A stretch of DNA of 45,913 bases. Source: Clostridia bacterium. Its GTDB lineage: Bacteria > Bacillota > Clostridia > Oscillospirales > JAAYXM01. This document shows positions 7,850-16,513 of this stretch, in pieces (position 1 is the stretch's first letter; every line of letters starts with the position of its first letter). The notes under the pieces are model-generated. The model saw nothing but the letters and a program-made list of their open reading frames with translations. It was not told the origin of the DNA and did not search any database. Position numbers and translations under genes: made by a program. The stretch covers positions 1 through 45,913 of the forward strand of contig JAFYQP010000082.1 in NCBI GenBank assembly GCA_017559855.1, given 5' to 3'.

Positions 7850-8521
7850 ATGCGTATTGATTTCCACGCACACATCCTCCCACATGCGGATCACGGCAGT
7901 TCTTCTGTTGAATCATCCGTAAAGCAACTTGAAGAGGCAAAAAAGGCAGGCGTTGACTTTATTGTCGCAACCCCGCACTTTTACCCATATAAGCATAACG
8001 TTGATTCCTTCCTCCATCGAAGAAATCGCGGATATGAAAAAATCAAGACAAAACTTGATGAACTTCAGATTCAATGCAGATTAGGTGCAGAGGTTATGCT
8101 CTGTGAAGGACTTGAGAACCTTGAAGGACTTGAAAAACTTTGTATTGACGGAACACCCGTTATGCTTTTGGAACTTCCTTTCAGGGAAATAACACCTCGT
8201 CTTATCACCTCTGTTTGCAATATTATGGAGATGGGCATTGTCCCGATTCTTGCACATATTGACCGTTATACGGTTAAAAACGTCAACTCGGTTTTGCGTG
8301 TAGGAACCGCATCTCAACTTAATGCAGAAGCCTTCTTCCGTATTTTCAAAAGAGGAAAGGCGATAAAAGCGGTAAAACACGGCGTTATTCAAGCACTTGG
8401 TAGTGACGCCCACGAGGACCGAATGAATTGTTACAGTGAATTTGCCCGTGCACTTAAAAAAATCGGGCCGGAGCATGAGTCACGCATTATGCAAAGTGCG
8501 GCAGACTTGTTAAACATTTGA
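7850..8521 (+). CDS. PHP-family protein-tyrosine phosphatase (CpsB/CapC/YwqE type)
   Basis: CpsB-type metal-dependent phosphatases remove phosphate from BY-kinase tails and reset polysaccharide synthesis. The 223 residues have normal length and show the PHP metal ligands: DFHAHILP at residues 4-11, the TPHFYP block at ~41-46, GAEV with its glutamate, ILAHIDRY and GSDAHED near the C-terminus. The ATG at 7850 follows GGGGTGAGG. It is 17 bases after the kinase, its expected substrate, and its last bases precede the SLH-protein leader. The family call is firm; dephosphorylation of this kinase is inferred from gene order. Confidence 0.92.
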   Translation: MRIDFHAHILPHADHGSSSVESSVKQLEEAKKAGVDFIVATPHFYPYKHNVDSFLHRRNRGYEKIKTKLDELQIQCRLGAEVMLCEGLENLEGLEKLCIDGTPVMLLELPFREITPRLITSVCNIMEMGIVPILAHIDRYTVKNVNSVLRVGTASQLNAEAFFRIFKRGKAIKAVKHGVIQALGSDAHEDRMNCYSEFARALKKIGPEHESRIMQSAADLLNI

Positions 8522-8574
8522 TAAGTAAGGTCTTAAACCTTTCTTATATACACTACGAAGTAAGGAGAGATAAC

Positions 8575-10014
8575 ATGAAAAAGTTTTTATCATTAGTTAT
8601 CGCAATGGCAATGCTTGCTACTATGGCACTTGCCGCAGTGCCGTCTGATTTCTCAGACATTCCTAACGACTGGTCAAAAACTGCTATTGAAAATGCAATT
8701 AACAATGGCTTATTGAACGGCTCAAATGGAAAAATCAATGCTGGTTCAAACTTAACCCGTGCTGAAATGTGTGCTATCATCACACGTGCAGCAAAGGCAC
8801 AGTATGCAGCATCTATCAGTTTTACTGACGTTGCATCTGCTAATTGGTTCTATAACGAAGTTGCAAAGGCAGTAGGTATGGAAGTATTCAACGGTGACGG
8901 CAAGACCGCTCGTCCCAACGCTCCCATCACCCGTGAAGAGACAATGGCTATCGTTGCTCGTTTCTTAAAACTTGACAACGTTAACACCGCTGCAGAACTC
9001 GGTAAGTTCTCCGATGCTGCTAATGTTTCCAATTGGGCAAAGGATAACGTTGCTGCTATGATTAACTCCGGTTACATCCAGGGCTCCAACGGCAAGATCA
9101 ACCCCAAGATGAACATCACCCGTAAAGAGTTCGCTGCAATCATGGACCGTGTAGTTACTACCTACATCTCCGATAAGAATGCAGTTACCAAGGATCTTAC
9201 CAACACTATGATTAACACCATCGGCGGTGGCGTAACCCTCAGCAATATGACCATCAACGGCGACTTAATCATCGGTGACGGTGTTGGCACCGGTATCATC
9301 ACCTTAAACAACGTTAAGGTTACCGGCCGACTCCTCGTTCGTGGCGGTAAGGAAGTAAACTTTACCGGCGGTTCTGTTAACAAGATTACCGTTGCTTCCG
9401 ACAACTCCACCGTTAACATCAGTGCTACCACTACCTATACCGAAGCAAACGGTAAGGTATTAGACGATGCAATTGATTCCAAGATCGTTGTTGCTAAGCC
9501 CGCTTCCTCAGGTGGCGGCGGTGGCGGCGGTGCACCTGCTACCAAGAACCCCGAAGAACTCATCTCCTACAAGATGACCGTTGCAGGTTCCGAGGTTGAA
9601 GGTGTTGTTACCGGCGATGCTACCAACGGTTACACCGTAAACGTTGACTTAAGCACTAAGAATGCAGATGATTACATCACTACCGGTATCGCAGACACCA
9701 AGTATGGCTCTGATCTTAAGATCGGCGGCAAGACAGTTAAGACCGATGTTGATGTTTCTGTCTATGACCTTTTCGTTGCTATCGGATTGCGTTCTGAGAT
9801 CTTAAATTCATTGGACGGAAATAGTGACATTCAAGTTGGTGTTGCAGATCTTATTCTTGGTGACATAGTTACTTATGTTAATAAAAACACCAATGATAAT
9901 GTTACTACTCTTGATGATGTAGTAAAGGAAGTTGAAGAAGGTAAATACGAGATTTACGCAACCATGACTCACGACGGCAAGACCACTAACGTTACCTTCG
10001 TGTTCGAGTTCTAA
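8575..10014 (+). CDS. secreted S-layer homology (SLH) domain surface protein
   Basis: The 479-residue protein begins with a signal peptide (MKKFLSLVIAMAMLATMALA, cleavage likely after residue 20). Three SLH domains follow (~25-75, 82-135, 143-195), each with the LTRAEMCAII/ITREETMAIV/ITRKEFAAIM-type core; SLH domains bind pyruvylated or other secondary wall polymers. Residues ~207-285 repeat short G/N/V strands (GGGVTLSNMTINGDLIIGDG) suggesting a small parallel beta-helix. A seven-glycine linker (~313-319) leads to a C-terminal domain (~325-479) I do not recognise. ATG 8575 is set by AAGGAGAG; the longer frame overlaps the phosphatase. Codons rich in AAC/GGC/GTT suggest strong expression. Confidence 0.9.
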   Translation: MKKFLSLVIAMAMLATMALAAVPSDFSDIPNDWSKTAIENAINNGLLNGSNGKINAGSNLTRAEMCAIITRAAKAQYAASISFTDVASANWFYNEVAKAVGMEVFNGDGKTARPNAPITREETMAIVARFLKLDNVNTAAELGKFSDAANVSNWAKDNVAAMINSGYIQGSNGKINPKMNITRKEFAAIMDRVVTTYISDKNAVTKDLTNTMINTIGGGVTLSNMTINGDLIIGDGVGTGIITLNNVKVTGRLLVRGGKEVNFTGGSVNKITVASDNSTVNISATTTYTEANGKVLDDAIDSKIVVAKPASSGGGGGGGAPATKNPEELISYKMTVAGSEVEGVVTGDATNGYTVNVDLSTKNADDYITTGIADTKYGSDLKIGGKTVKTDVDVSVYDLFVAIGLRSEILNSLDGNSDIQVGVADLILGDIVTYVNKNTNDNVTTLDDVVKEVEEGKYEIYATMTHDGKTTNVTFVFEF

Positions 10015-10035
10015 TAAAGATTTGACTGACGTTTG

Positions 10036-10070
10036 TGTGCGTCCTTGGTCCTTCCGAGGACGCACATTTT
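10036..10070 (+). terminator. intrinsic terminator after the SLH gene
   Basis: A 10-bp GC-rich stem (TGTGCGTCCT / AGGACGCACA), extendable by three more pairs inside, is followed by TTTTCGATTTT. It may reduce read-through into the next gene. Confidence 0.85.
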
Positions 10071-10092
10071 CGATTTTGAGGAGTGTAATGAT

Positions 10093-10779
10093 ATGAAACT
10101 GTGGAAGAAAATAGTTCTTTCAATTATCGCATTAATAATTGCGGCAACTGCATTTGTAACCGTATGGCAGTGGGAGAATATCAAGGCACTCTACCTTTTT
10201 GCAACCAATACCGATGAACAGATTGAAAAAATGGCAGAGGAGTCGCACAAAACCAAAGAAGAAGTGCTAAGCCAATATGAAGGAATAACCGTTACCGACT
10301 TAACGCCCGAACAGGAAAATGCAATTATTTCCGGCGAGATGACCGTTGAGGAAGCGGTAAAGGAAATTGATAAAAGCGACACCGCAGTAAATGAAAGCAA
10401 ACCGCAAAAACAGGAGACAAAACCTGTAGATAAAAAAACAGAGATTGTAAATAAGTATTTAAAACAGATTTATGCACTTAAAGCAGAGTTTTTAGGAAAA
10501 CTCGCAAATCTTAAGGACGAGGCTCAGGCGGAGTTTTACAAATTTCCGTTACCTGAGCGTACAAAGGCGAATAAAACCGCCGTTATGACCGATAAACTTA
10601 TCGACTGTTATGAACTTGAAAATCAATGTGACATTAAAATAGAGGCACTACTTAAAGAATTAAAAACAGAACTTGAAAAAATAAACGCTGATACCGCAAT
10701 CGTTGCGGAAATCAGAAAAGCATATAAAGAAGAAAAAAGCGTCAAAAAGGCGTATTATATAAAACTTGCATCTGATTAA
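10093..10779 (+). CDS. hypothetical membrane-anchored protein with coiled-coil tendency
   Basis: The family was not recognised. The ATG at 10093 follows GAGGAG; the longer frame would start in the terminator hairpin. The 228-residue chain has one N-terminal membrane segment (~6-25) with a basic start, so it is probably anchored with the bulk outside. The rest is charged, rich in Lys and Glu, with long helical stretches (~95-228) likely to form coiled coils. A segment near residues 75-95 (LTPEQENAIISGEMTVEEAV) looks like a short helical motif. It is sandwiched between the SLH gene and the nucleotide-sugar enzyme and may belong to the same envelope module, but this rests on position alone. Confidence 0.55.
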   Translation: MKLWKKIVLSIIALIIAATAFVTVWQWENIKALYLFATNTDEQIEKMAEESHKTKEEVLSQYEGITVTDLTPEQENAIISGEMTVEEAVKEIDKSDTAVNESKPQKQETKPVDKKTEIVNKYLKQIYALKAEFLGKLANLKDEAQAEFYKFPLPERTKANKTAVMTDKLIDCYELENQCDIKIEALLKELKTELEKINADTAIVAEIRKAYKEEKSVKKAYYIKLASD

Positions 10780-10796
10780 ATTTGAGGGGATAAAAT

Positions 10797-12680
10797 ATGT
10801 GGAAGTATTCAAAATACCGTAAACCAATAGTGCTCATATTAGATATGCTAATATTGGTACTTTGCAGTTTGTTTGTGTTCATTCTATCACCGAAGGGAAA
10901 TGGTGTAGGACGCGATATAGTAAGTGCTTTGCCCGATATGTTGCTTCTTTACGGATGTATTTTTATAGCACAGATTGTGTTTAAAAGTTATAACACTCTG
11001 TGGCGTTATGCGGAAAGTAGAGAGTATCTTGTCCTGATGTGTGGTGCAATAAGCGGAACGCTTCTGTTCACCATTCTTACAGACACTGTTTTAACAAGAA
11101 AGGTGTCTCATCTTTACGTATTTACAACCGTTACTATGTCCATCGTTATAGTAATGTTGGTGCGTTTTATGTACCGTGCGTACAGAAGAAGTGTTTTAAG
11201 TAAAACGAGAAAAACAAAACGCAGAGTTGTTATCGTCGGTGCAGGCGGTGCAGGTGTTGCTCTGTATAAAGAAATTTCTACAAATCACGATAGTCCGTAT
11301 AGTCTGGCGTTCTTTGTAGACGATGATCCGTACAAAATCAACTGCAGAATAAACGGTGCGGAAATTAAGGGCCCGATTTCAAGCCTTCCCGAAATTATCG
11401 GAAACCAAAAGGCGTATATTGACGAAATAATCATTGCAATTCCGTCAATTTCCAATACACGAAAAAAAGAAATCGTTGACATTTGCAATAAGACCGATAT
11501 CCACGTTAAAATTCTTCCCGGTACACTTGATATTATTATGGGCGATGGCAATAAGGAACTTTTAAGCAGGGTGCGAAACGTAAGCATTGAGGACCTTTTA
11601 GGCCGTGATCAGGTAATGCTTGACGTTGCAGGTGTTAACTTCCTTATCCGTGAGAAAACCATTCTTGTAACCGGAGGCGGCGGTTCAATCGGTTCTGAAC
11701 TTTGCCGTCAGATTGCATCTATAGGTCCGGAAAGACTTGTTATTGTGGATATCTATGAAAATAACGCATACGAAATCCAGCAGGAGTTGCTATCCACATA
11801 TCACAAGAAAATTAATATTTTTGTAGAAATTGCATCTGTTCGTGACGAACAGAGATTAAACGCTGTTTTTGAAAAGTACAAGCCTGACGTTGTGTTCCAT
11901 GCCGCGGCACATAAGCACGTGCCCCTTATGGAATCATGCCCCGGTGAGGCGATTAAAAACAACGTGTTCGGCACATGGAATACAATACGTGCAGCAGAAA
12001 AGTGCGGCGTTTCACGTTTTGTCCTCATATCAACCGACAAGGCGGTTAACCCCACCAACGTAATGGGTGCTACAAAGCGTGTGTGTGAAATGATGCTCCA
12101 GACAATGAGGGATTCCGAGTGTGAGTTTATTGCGGTGCGTTTCGGTAACGTGCTCGGCTCTAACGGTTCTGTAATTCCGCTCTTTAAAAAGCAGATTGAA
12201 AACGGTGGTCCGATAACTATAACCGACAAGCGTATTATCCGTTACTTTATGACCATTCCCGAAGCGGCACAACTTGTGCTTCAGGCGGGTGCAATGGCTA
12301 AAAAGTCTGAGGTTTTTGTACTTGATATGGGTGAGCCGGTGAAGATTTTATCCCTTGCGGAAAATCTTATAACCCTTTCCGGATTAAAGCCGTATGAGGA
12401 TATTAAGATTGTTGAGGTAGGTCTCCGTCCGGGTGAGAAACTTTATGAAGAACTTCTTGTTAAGTCCGACGAACTTATAAAAACTGCAAATCAGAAGATT
12501 TTCATCGAAAAGCAGGAGCCGATTTCCCGTGAATGGATGGAAGCGTCTATTGCTCGACTTAAAGTTGCAATAGATAATGGGGATAGTGCAGAAATCGTCG
12601 AAATTCTCCACGAAATCGTTCCCACATTCAAAGATCCGAATAAGGTAAATTCCGAGGCGGTTGCCAAGGGCGAATTATAA
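10797..12680 (+). CDS. membrane NDP-sugar 4,6-dehydratase (WbpM/PglF/EpsC type)
   Basis: Enzymes of this type convert UDP-GlcNAc to a 4-keto-6-deoxy sugar, the first step towards diamino or deoxyamino sugars for glycans. The 627-residue chain has about four membrane segments (~10-125), a Rossmann domain starting RRVVIVGAGGAG (~142-153), and the SDR catalytic domain starting TILVTGGGGSIGSE (~288-301). The active site shows STDKAV (412-417) and M423-x3-K427 instead of Tyr-x3-Lys, the substitution known for the long WbpM/PglF members. The C-terminal GLRPGEKLYEELL motif is present. It starts 17 bases after the hypothetical gene behind GAGGGG and ends at a strong terminator. The exact substrate is inferred. 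Confidence 0.9.
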   Translation: MWKYSKYRKPIVLILDMLILVLCSLFVFILSPKGNGVGRDIVSALPDMLLLYGCIFIAQIVFKSYNTLWRYAESREYLVLMCGAISGTLLFTILTDTVLTRKVSHLYVFTTVTMSIVIVMLVRFMYRAYRRSVLSKTRKTKRRVVIVGAGGAGVALYKEISTNHDSPYSLAFFVDDDPYKINCRINGAEIKGPISSLPEIIGNQKAYIDEIIIAIPSISNTRKKEIVDICNKTDIHVKILPGTLDIIMGDGNKELLSRVRNVSIEDLLGRDQVMLDVAGVNFLIREKTILVTGGGGSIGSELCRQIASIGPERLVIVDIYENNAYEIQQELLSTYHKKINIFVEIASVRDEQRLNAVFEKYKPDVVFHAAAHKHVPLMESCPGEAIKNNVFGTWNTIRAAEKCGVSRFVLISTDKAVNPTNVMGATKRVCEMMLQTMRDSECEFIAVRFGNVLGSNGSVIPLFKKQIENGGPITITDKRIIRYFMTIPEAAQLVLQAGAMAKKSEVFVLDMGEPVKILSLAENLITLSGLKPYEDIKIVEVGLRPGEKLYEELLVKSDELIKTANQKIFIEKQEPISREWMEASIARLKVAIDNGDSAEIVEILHEIVPTFKDPNKVNSEAVAKGEL

Positions 12681-12690
12681 AAAAATAAAA

Positions 12691-12723
12691 AGCCAATAAT
12701 CTTTGTGATTATTGGCTTTTTTT
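12691..12723 (+). terminator. intrinsic terminator after the dehydratase gene
   Basis: An 11-bp perfect stem (AGCCAATAATC / GATTATTGGCT) with a 5-base loop is followed by a T-run and preceded by an A-rich stretch that extends the stem. Confidence 0.9.
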
Positions 12724-12736
12724 ATGCATTTACTAT

Positions 12737-12764
12737 TTGCTTTTTTATAAATTTTATGTATAAT
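12737..12764 (+). promoter_or_regulatory. SigA-type promoter of the nusB-to-ispA operon
   Basis: TTGCTT (12737-12742), a 16-base spacer and TATAAT (12759-12764) lie about 60 bases before nusB and directly after the upstream terminator. Confidence 0.65.
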
Positions 12765-12821
12765 ATTCTTATATGACAGGTGAGGCATAGGTTTTCCCTC
12801 ACGATGTATGGAGGTAGAGTT

Positions 12822-13259
12822 ATGAGCAGAAAGATTGCCCGTGAAATTGCGGTACATATGGTTTATGAATACGGATATCAGTGTAACACCGCAAGTGAAA
12901 TACTTGAAGAACGCTTAAATCCTGAGTTTTTATCCACTCTGGATGACGATCTTATTTTATACCGTGACTTTGCCAATGAGCAGATGGGATACGTAAACGA
13001 CGTTGTCGGCGGCGTTGTTGTTCACGAGGAAGAAATTGACGATCTTATACAGAAATATTCAATCGGATGGAATATAAAGCGTATATCCCGAATTGCGAGA
13101 GCGATTTTACGCGTTGCAATTTTTGAGATAAAGTTCTATGACGACGTCCCCACAGGCGTTGCAATCAACGAGGCGGTAGAACTTACCAAGCGTTACGACA
13201 CCAAGGAAACCTCCGCGTTTGTAAACGGAATTTTAGGCAAAGTTGCAAGAGGAGAGTAG
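12822..13259 (+). CDS. nusB: transcription antitermination protein NusB
   Basis: NusB binds boxA RNA with NusE (S10) in rRNA antitermination complexes. The 145 residues have the all-helical family pattern: an N-terminal SRKIAREIAVHMVYEY helix, and the C-terminal signatures RISRIARAILRVAIFEI and VAINEAVELTKRY, then FVNGILGKV. The ATG at 12822 follows TGGAGG; the in-frame ATG at 12804 precedes that site and adds non-conserved residues. It begins a tight cluster, with the next ATG two bases after its stop. nusB next to xseA, xseB and ispA is standard in Firmicutes. Confidence 0.95.
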   Translation: MSRKIAREIAVHMVYEYGYQCNTASEILEERLNPEFLSTLDDDLILYRDFANEQMGYVNDVVGGVVVHEEEIDDLIQKYSIGWNIKRISRIARAILRVAIFEIKFYDDVPTGVAINEAVELTKRYDTKETSAFVNGILGKVARGE

Positions 13260-13261
13260 TT

Positions 13262-14146
13262 ATGACCGCTCTCGGTTTTGATACAAGCAATTATACCACA
13301 TCAACGGCATTATACGGCGACACCGTGAAGAACTGCTCACGCCTACTACCCGTGCGTGAGGGTGCACTGGGACTTCGTCAGTCCGATGCCGTTTTTTCGC
13401 ATATAAACGCAATATACGATCTGTTAGATGAGTTGTATACCGATTTTAACGGTACCGTGGATGCGGTGGGCGTAAGTTATGCACCACGCCGTGTTGAAGG
13501 TTCGTATATGCCGTGTTTTAAGGTTGGAGAGACGGTTGCAAAAAGTATTGCAAGAGCACTTAACGTACCTTGCTTTGCCTTTTCACATCAGGAGGGACAC
13601 CTTGCGGCGGCACTTTTCACCACCGGAAATGAGGAACTCCTTGAAAAAACATTTTTAGCATGGCATCTGTCCGGCGGTACAACCGAACTTCTTTTGGTAA
13701 AACCCGGACTCATTGCTGAAAAAATCGGTGGTACAACCGATATTTCCGCAGGGCAGTTAATTGACAGAACGGGTGTGGCACTCGGAATGAAATTCCCCTC
13801 CGGCAGGGAACTAGACGGCATTGCCGTGGATGTAAAGCCTTTTAAAATTAAGGAAAAAGATTTATCCTTCTCACTTTCCGGCATGGAAAATAAAGTGAAG
13901 GAAATGAATGAGGAAAAGACGCACGTTGCAGGTTTTGTTATGCACACGGTGGCGGATATAATATGCCGCACAACACAATCGGCACTGAAAATGTTTGGAG
14001 ACCTTCCCGTACTTGTAACGGGCGGTGTAGGCGGCAGTAGTGTACTACGCAGGAAGATGCAGGGGGCAATTTTTTGTGAGCCGAAATACAGTGCGGACAA
14101 CGCATTGGGCATTGCCGCCCTTGCTCATTTTAAAGGTGGTAAGTAA
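13262..14146 (+). CDS. TsaD/Kae1-like paralogue (ASKHA fold)
   Basis: True TsaD makes t6A37 in tRNA and is about 335 residues; this 294-residue protein is a shorter, divergent relative. It keeps the ASKHA landmarks: GFDTSNYTTS at residues 5-14, the metal-ligand motif HQEGH at 109-113, HLSGGTTELLL, DISAGQLIDRTGVALG, SFSLSGMENKV and TGGVGGSSVL. The last block replaces the more usual GGVAANxxLR. It occupies the place where folD often sits between nusB and xseA. Starts and stops touch its neighbours (ATG two bases after nusB; its TAA abuts the xseA ATG), so translation is probably coupled. Its substrate is unknown and it should not be called tsaD without finding whether another copy exists. Confidence 0.7.
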   Translation: MTALGFDTSNYTTSTALYGDTVKNCSRLLPVREGALGLRQSDAVFSHINAIYDLLDELYTDFNGTVDAVGVSYAPRRVEGSYMPCFKVGETVAKSIARALNVPCFAFSHQEGHLAAALFTTGNEELLEKTFLAWHLSGGTTELLLVKPGLIAEKIGGTTDISAGQLIDRTGVALGMKFPSGRELDGIAVDVKPFKIKEKDLSFSLSGMENKVKEMNEEKTHVAGFVMHTVADIICRTTQSALKMFGDLPVLVTGGVGGSSVLRRKMQGAIFCEPKYSADNALGIAALAHFKGGK

Positions 14147-15355
14147 ATGAGAGGACATATCTTCACGGTAACTGAGGCAAATCAGTACCTGAAAAACCTT
14201 ATGGAGGCGGATAAAAACCTTTCGCTTATCTATATTAAAGGTGAAATATCAAACTATAAATTCCATTCCTCAGGTCATCATTATATGACACTTAAGGATG
14301 AGAGTGGTGCCATCCGTGCGGTTATGTTTAAGTATGACGCGGTAAAACTGAAATTCCGTCCTGAAAGTGGTATGAAGGTTATTGCAAAGGGTAAAATCAC
14401 CGTTTATCCACGTGACGGTCAGTACCAACTTTATATTGCCGATATGATCCCTGACGGCGTGGGTGCTCTTTACGTTGCATTCGAGCAACTTAAGAAAAAA
14501 CTTGCAGCAGAAGGACTTTTTAATCCCGAACATAAGAAACCCTTGCCGAGATTTCCCAAAACAATAGCCCTTGTAACCTCACCTACAGGTGCGGCGGTAC
14601 GGGATATGTTGCGGATACTCAAGGCTCGATGGAGTGGTGCTAAAATTTTAATCTATCCCGTCCTGGTTCAGGGTGAAGGGGCACCGCCCGACATAATCGA
14701 TGCAATCAATACGCTAAACGCTAACAATGCCTGCGACCTGATAATAACCGGACGTGGCGGCGGCTCGATTGAGGACTTGTGGGCGTTTAACGACGAGGGT
14801 GTTGCACGGGCAATTTTCGCATCCCGCATACCCGTAATTTCGGCGGTAGGCCATGAGCCTGACGTTACAATTGCGGATTTTGTAGCGGACGTACGTGCCG
14901 CAACCCCGTCCAATGCGGCGGAACTTGCCGTGCCGGATATTATGCATTTAAAACGCAATCTTTACGATATGAATGCAAGACTAAACGGTGCGGTAATAAG
15001 TAAACTTAAAATCAGTAAAGAACGATTGGAGCGACTTTCCGCCCGTCCCATTATGCAAAGTCCCATGAATTACTTTGCAGAGCGGAGAATAACTCTTGAC
15101 CGTATAAGTGACAGATTGGTCAATGTTATAAAGCAGAAAAATGCGTCAAATCGCGAGGTTTTTGTTCGCCTTGCGTCTAAACTTGATGCAATGAGTCCGC
15201 TTAAGGTTTTAGGTCGAGGATACAGTTTTGCCACCGACGAGGGCGGCGACATTATTAAGTCTGTTGACAATGTAAAGAGCGGCGACCAAATCACAATGTG
15301 TGTGCAGGATGGTAAAATCAACTGCACGGTAAAGAATACCGAAAGGAGTAAGTAG
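14147..15355 (+). CDS. xseA: exodeoxyribonuclease VII large subunit
   Basis: XseA with several XseB subunits degrades single-stranded DNA to oligonucleotides. The 402 residues show the N-terminal OB fold (FTVTEANQYLKNLM..., then IKGEISNYKFHSSGHHYMTLKD at ~30-51) and the catalytic core with VTSPTGAAVRDM (~139-150), GRGGGSIEDLWAFNDE (~202-217) and SAVGHEPDVTIADFVAD (~231-247). The C-terminus ends with the LGRGYSFA strand and a short region that contacts XseB. It starts immediately after the previous stop and is followed by xseB after three bases. Confidence 0.96.
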   Translation: MRGHIFTVTEANQYLKNLMEADKNLSLIYIKGEISNYKFHSSGHHYMTLKDESGAIRAVMFKYDAVKLKFRPESGMKVIAKGKITVYPRDGQYQLYIADMIPDGVGALYVAFEQLKKKLAAEGLFNPEHKKPLPRFPKTIALVTSPTGAAVRDMLRILKARWSGAKILIYPVLVQGEGAPPDIIDAINTLNANNACDLIITGRGGGSIEDLWAFNDEGVARAIFASRIPVISAVGHEPDVTIADFVADVRAATPSNAAELAVPDIMHLKRNLYDMNARLNGAVISKLKISKERLERLSARPIMQSPMNYFAERRITLDRISDRLVNVIKQKNASNREVFVRLASKLDAMSPLKVLGRGYSFATDEGGDIIKSVDNVKSGDQITMCVQDGKINCTVKNTERSK

Positions 15356-15358
15356 GTT

Positions 15359-15592
15359 ATGTCTGAAAAAATAACTTTTGAAGCATCCGTTATGCGTCTT
15401 GAAGAAATTGTACGTTTACTTGAAAGGGGAGACGCACCTCTTGACGAGTCTCTTAAACTTTTTGAGGAAGGTACCGCCCTTATTTCAGGTTGTTCTAAAA
15501 TGCTTGAAAATGCAGAGCAGACGGTTTTAAAACTCACGAAGAAGAGTGACGGAACTCTTGAAGAAACTCGCTTTGACGGTGAGGAGGAATAA
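15359..15592 (+). CDS. xseB: exodeoxyribonuclease VII small subunit
   Basis: XseB is the small helical subunit of exonuclease VII. The 77-residue protein has the family pattern FEASVMRLEEIVRLLERGDAPLDESLKLFEEG, which forms the two helices that wrap the large subunit. It follows xseA by three bases, and its end carries the GAGGAGG ribosome site of ispA. Confidence 0.95.
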   Translation: MSEKITFEASVMRLEEIVRLLERGDAPLDESLKLFEEGTALISGCSKMLENAEQTVLKLTKKSDGTLEETRFDGEEE

Positions 15593-15593
15593 T

Positions 15594-16469
15594 ATGAATT
15601 TCAAGGAAATGTTAAATGGCTATGCAGAGGAGATAAATGCAGCACTTGCGGCGTCCCTTGACGGTGAAAATCTTCCGCAAAAGAAGGTTTTCGACGCAAT
15701 GGCATATAGTTTAAATGGCGGTGGAAAGAGAATTCGCCCTATATTGGTGCTCGAATTTGCACGTCTTGCAAAGGTCAGTAAGGAAAAGGCGATGCCCTTT
15801 GCCTGTGCTATCGAAATGGTGCATACATACTCACTTATCCATGATGACCTTCCCTGTATGGACGATGATGCCCTCCGCAGAGGCAGACCTACCTGCCACA
15901 TCGCATATGACGAAGCAACCGCAGTACTTGCGGGAGACGGCCTTTTAAACTACGCTTATGAAACAATGCTGGATGCAGATGTTCCTGCAGAAACAAAACT
16001 AAATGCAATATCCGCACTTGCAAAAGCGTCAGGTGTTTACGGTATGATCGGCGGTCAGATTGTTGATATGGAAGGCGAGGAGAGGGCACTTTCTGCATCC
16101 GAACTTACCGAAATGCACAGAATGAAAACAGGTGCACTTATTCGTGCCGCTTGTGAAATGGGTGCATATCTCGGTGGCGGAGATGAAAATCTTTTAGACG
16201 CTGCAAGACGGTATGCGGATGCTCTGGGCCGTGCGTTCCAGATTCAGGATGACGTATTAAACGTAATCGGCACGGCAGAGGAAATGGGTAAAGACGTAGG
16301 AAACGATGCGGAAAGCGGAAAGAGTACGTTTGTTACATTAAACGGCCTTGATGCTTGTATCAAGGATGTAAATGACCTCACCAACACCGCAGTAGATGCG
16401 GTAGCGGGAATTGAGGGCAGCGAATTCCTCACAGAACTTGCAAAAAGTCTTGCAACCCGTAAAAATTAG
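15594..16469 (+). CDS. ispA: short-chain polyprenyl (farnesyl/geranyl) diphosphate synthase
   Basis: IspA condenses isopentenyl diphosphate with allylic diphosphates to make farnesyl diphosphate, precursor of undecaprenyl carriers and quinones. The 291 residues carry the first aspartate-rich motif DDLPCMDDDALRRGRPT (~84-100) with the two-residue insertion typical of bacterial FPP synthases, and the second aspartate motif FQIQDDVLNV (~213-222). GGGKRIRP (~40-47) binds the homoallylic substrate. ATG 15594 is one base after the xseB stop behind GGAGG. It lies just before the OLE-like RNA and two genes before dxs, which supplies its pathway. Confidence 0.95.
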   Translation: MNFKEMLNGYAEEINAALAASLDGENLPQKKVFDAMAYSLNGGGKRIRPILVLEFARLAKVSKEKAMPFACAIEMVHTYSLIHDDLPCMDDDALRRGRPTCHIAYDEATAVLAGDGLLNYAYETMLDADVPAETKLNAISALAKASGVYGMIGGQIVDMEGEERALSASELTEMHRMKTGALIRAACEMGAYLGGGDENLLDAARRYADALGRAFQIQDDVLNVIGTAEEMGKDVGNDAESGKSTFVTLNGLDACIKDVNDLTNTAVDAVAGIEGSEFLTELAKSLATRKN

Positions 16470-16479
16470 GTTGATTAAC

Positions 16480-16496
16480 ACCCCTTGATATGGGGT
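16480..16496. promoter_or_regulatory. inverted repeat straddling the -35 of the RNA promoter
   Basis: ACCCC (16480-16484) and GGGGT (16492-16496) flank seven bases that contain the TTGATA -35 element. There is no T-run, so it is not a classical terminator for ispA. It could be an operator or a weak hairpin; evidence is symmetry only. Confidence 0.35.
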
Positions 16497-16513
16497 AAAA
16501 AATGTGTTATACT
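16485..16513 (+). promoter_or_regulatory. SigA-type promoter of the OLE-like RNA
   Basis: TTGATA (16485-16490), a 17-base spacer and TATACT (16508-16513) precede the RNA; a second TATAAT overlaps at 16513-16518. Transcription would begin near 16520, about 10-13 bases before the terminal stem of the RNA. A dedicated promoter inside the operon argues for an independent noncoding transcript. Confidence 0.7.

Noticed and set aside
7642-7940. Several Arg/Thr/Val-rich frames overlapping the kinase tail on both strands
   Set aside because: They are by-products of the repetitive tyrosine-tail DNA read in other frames.
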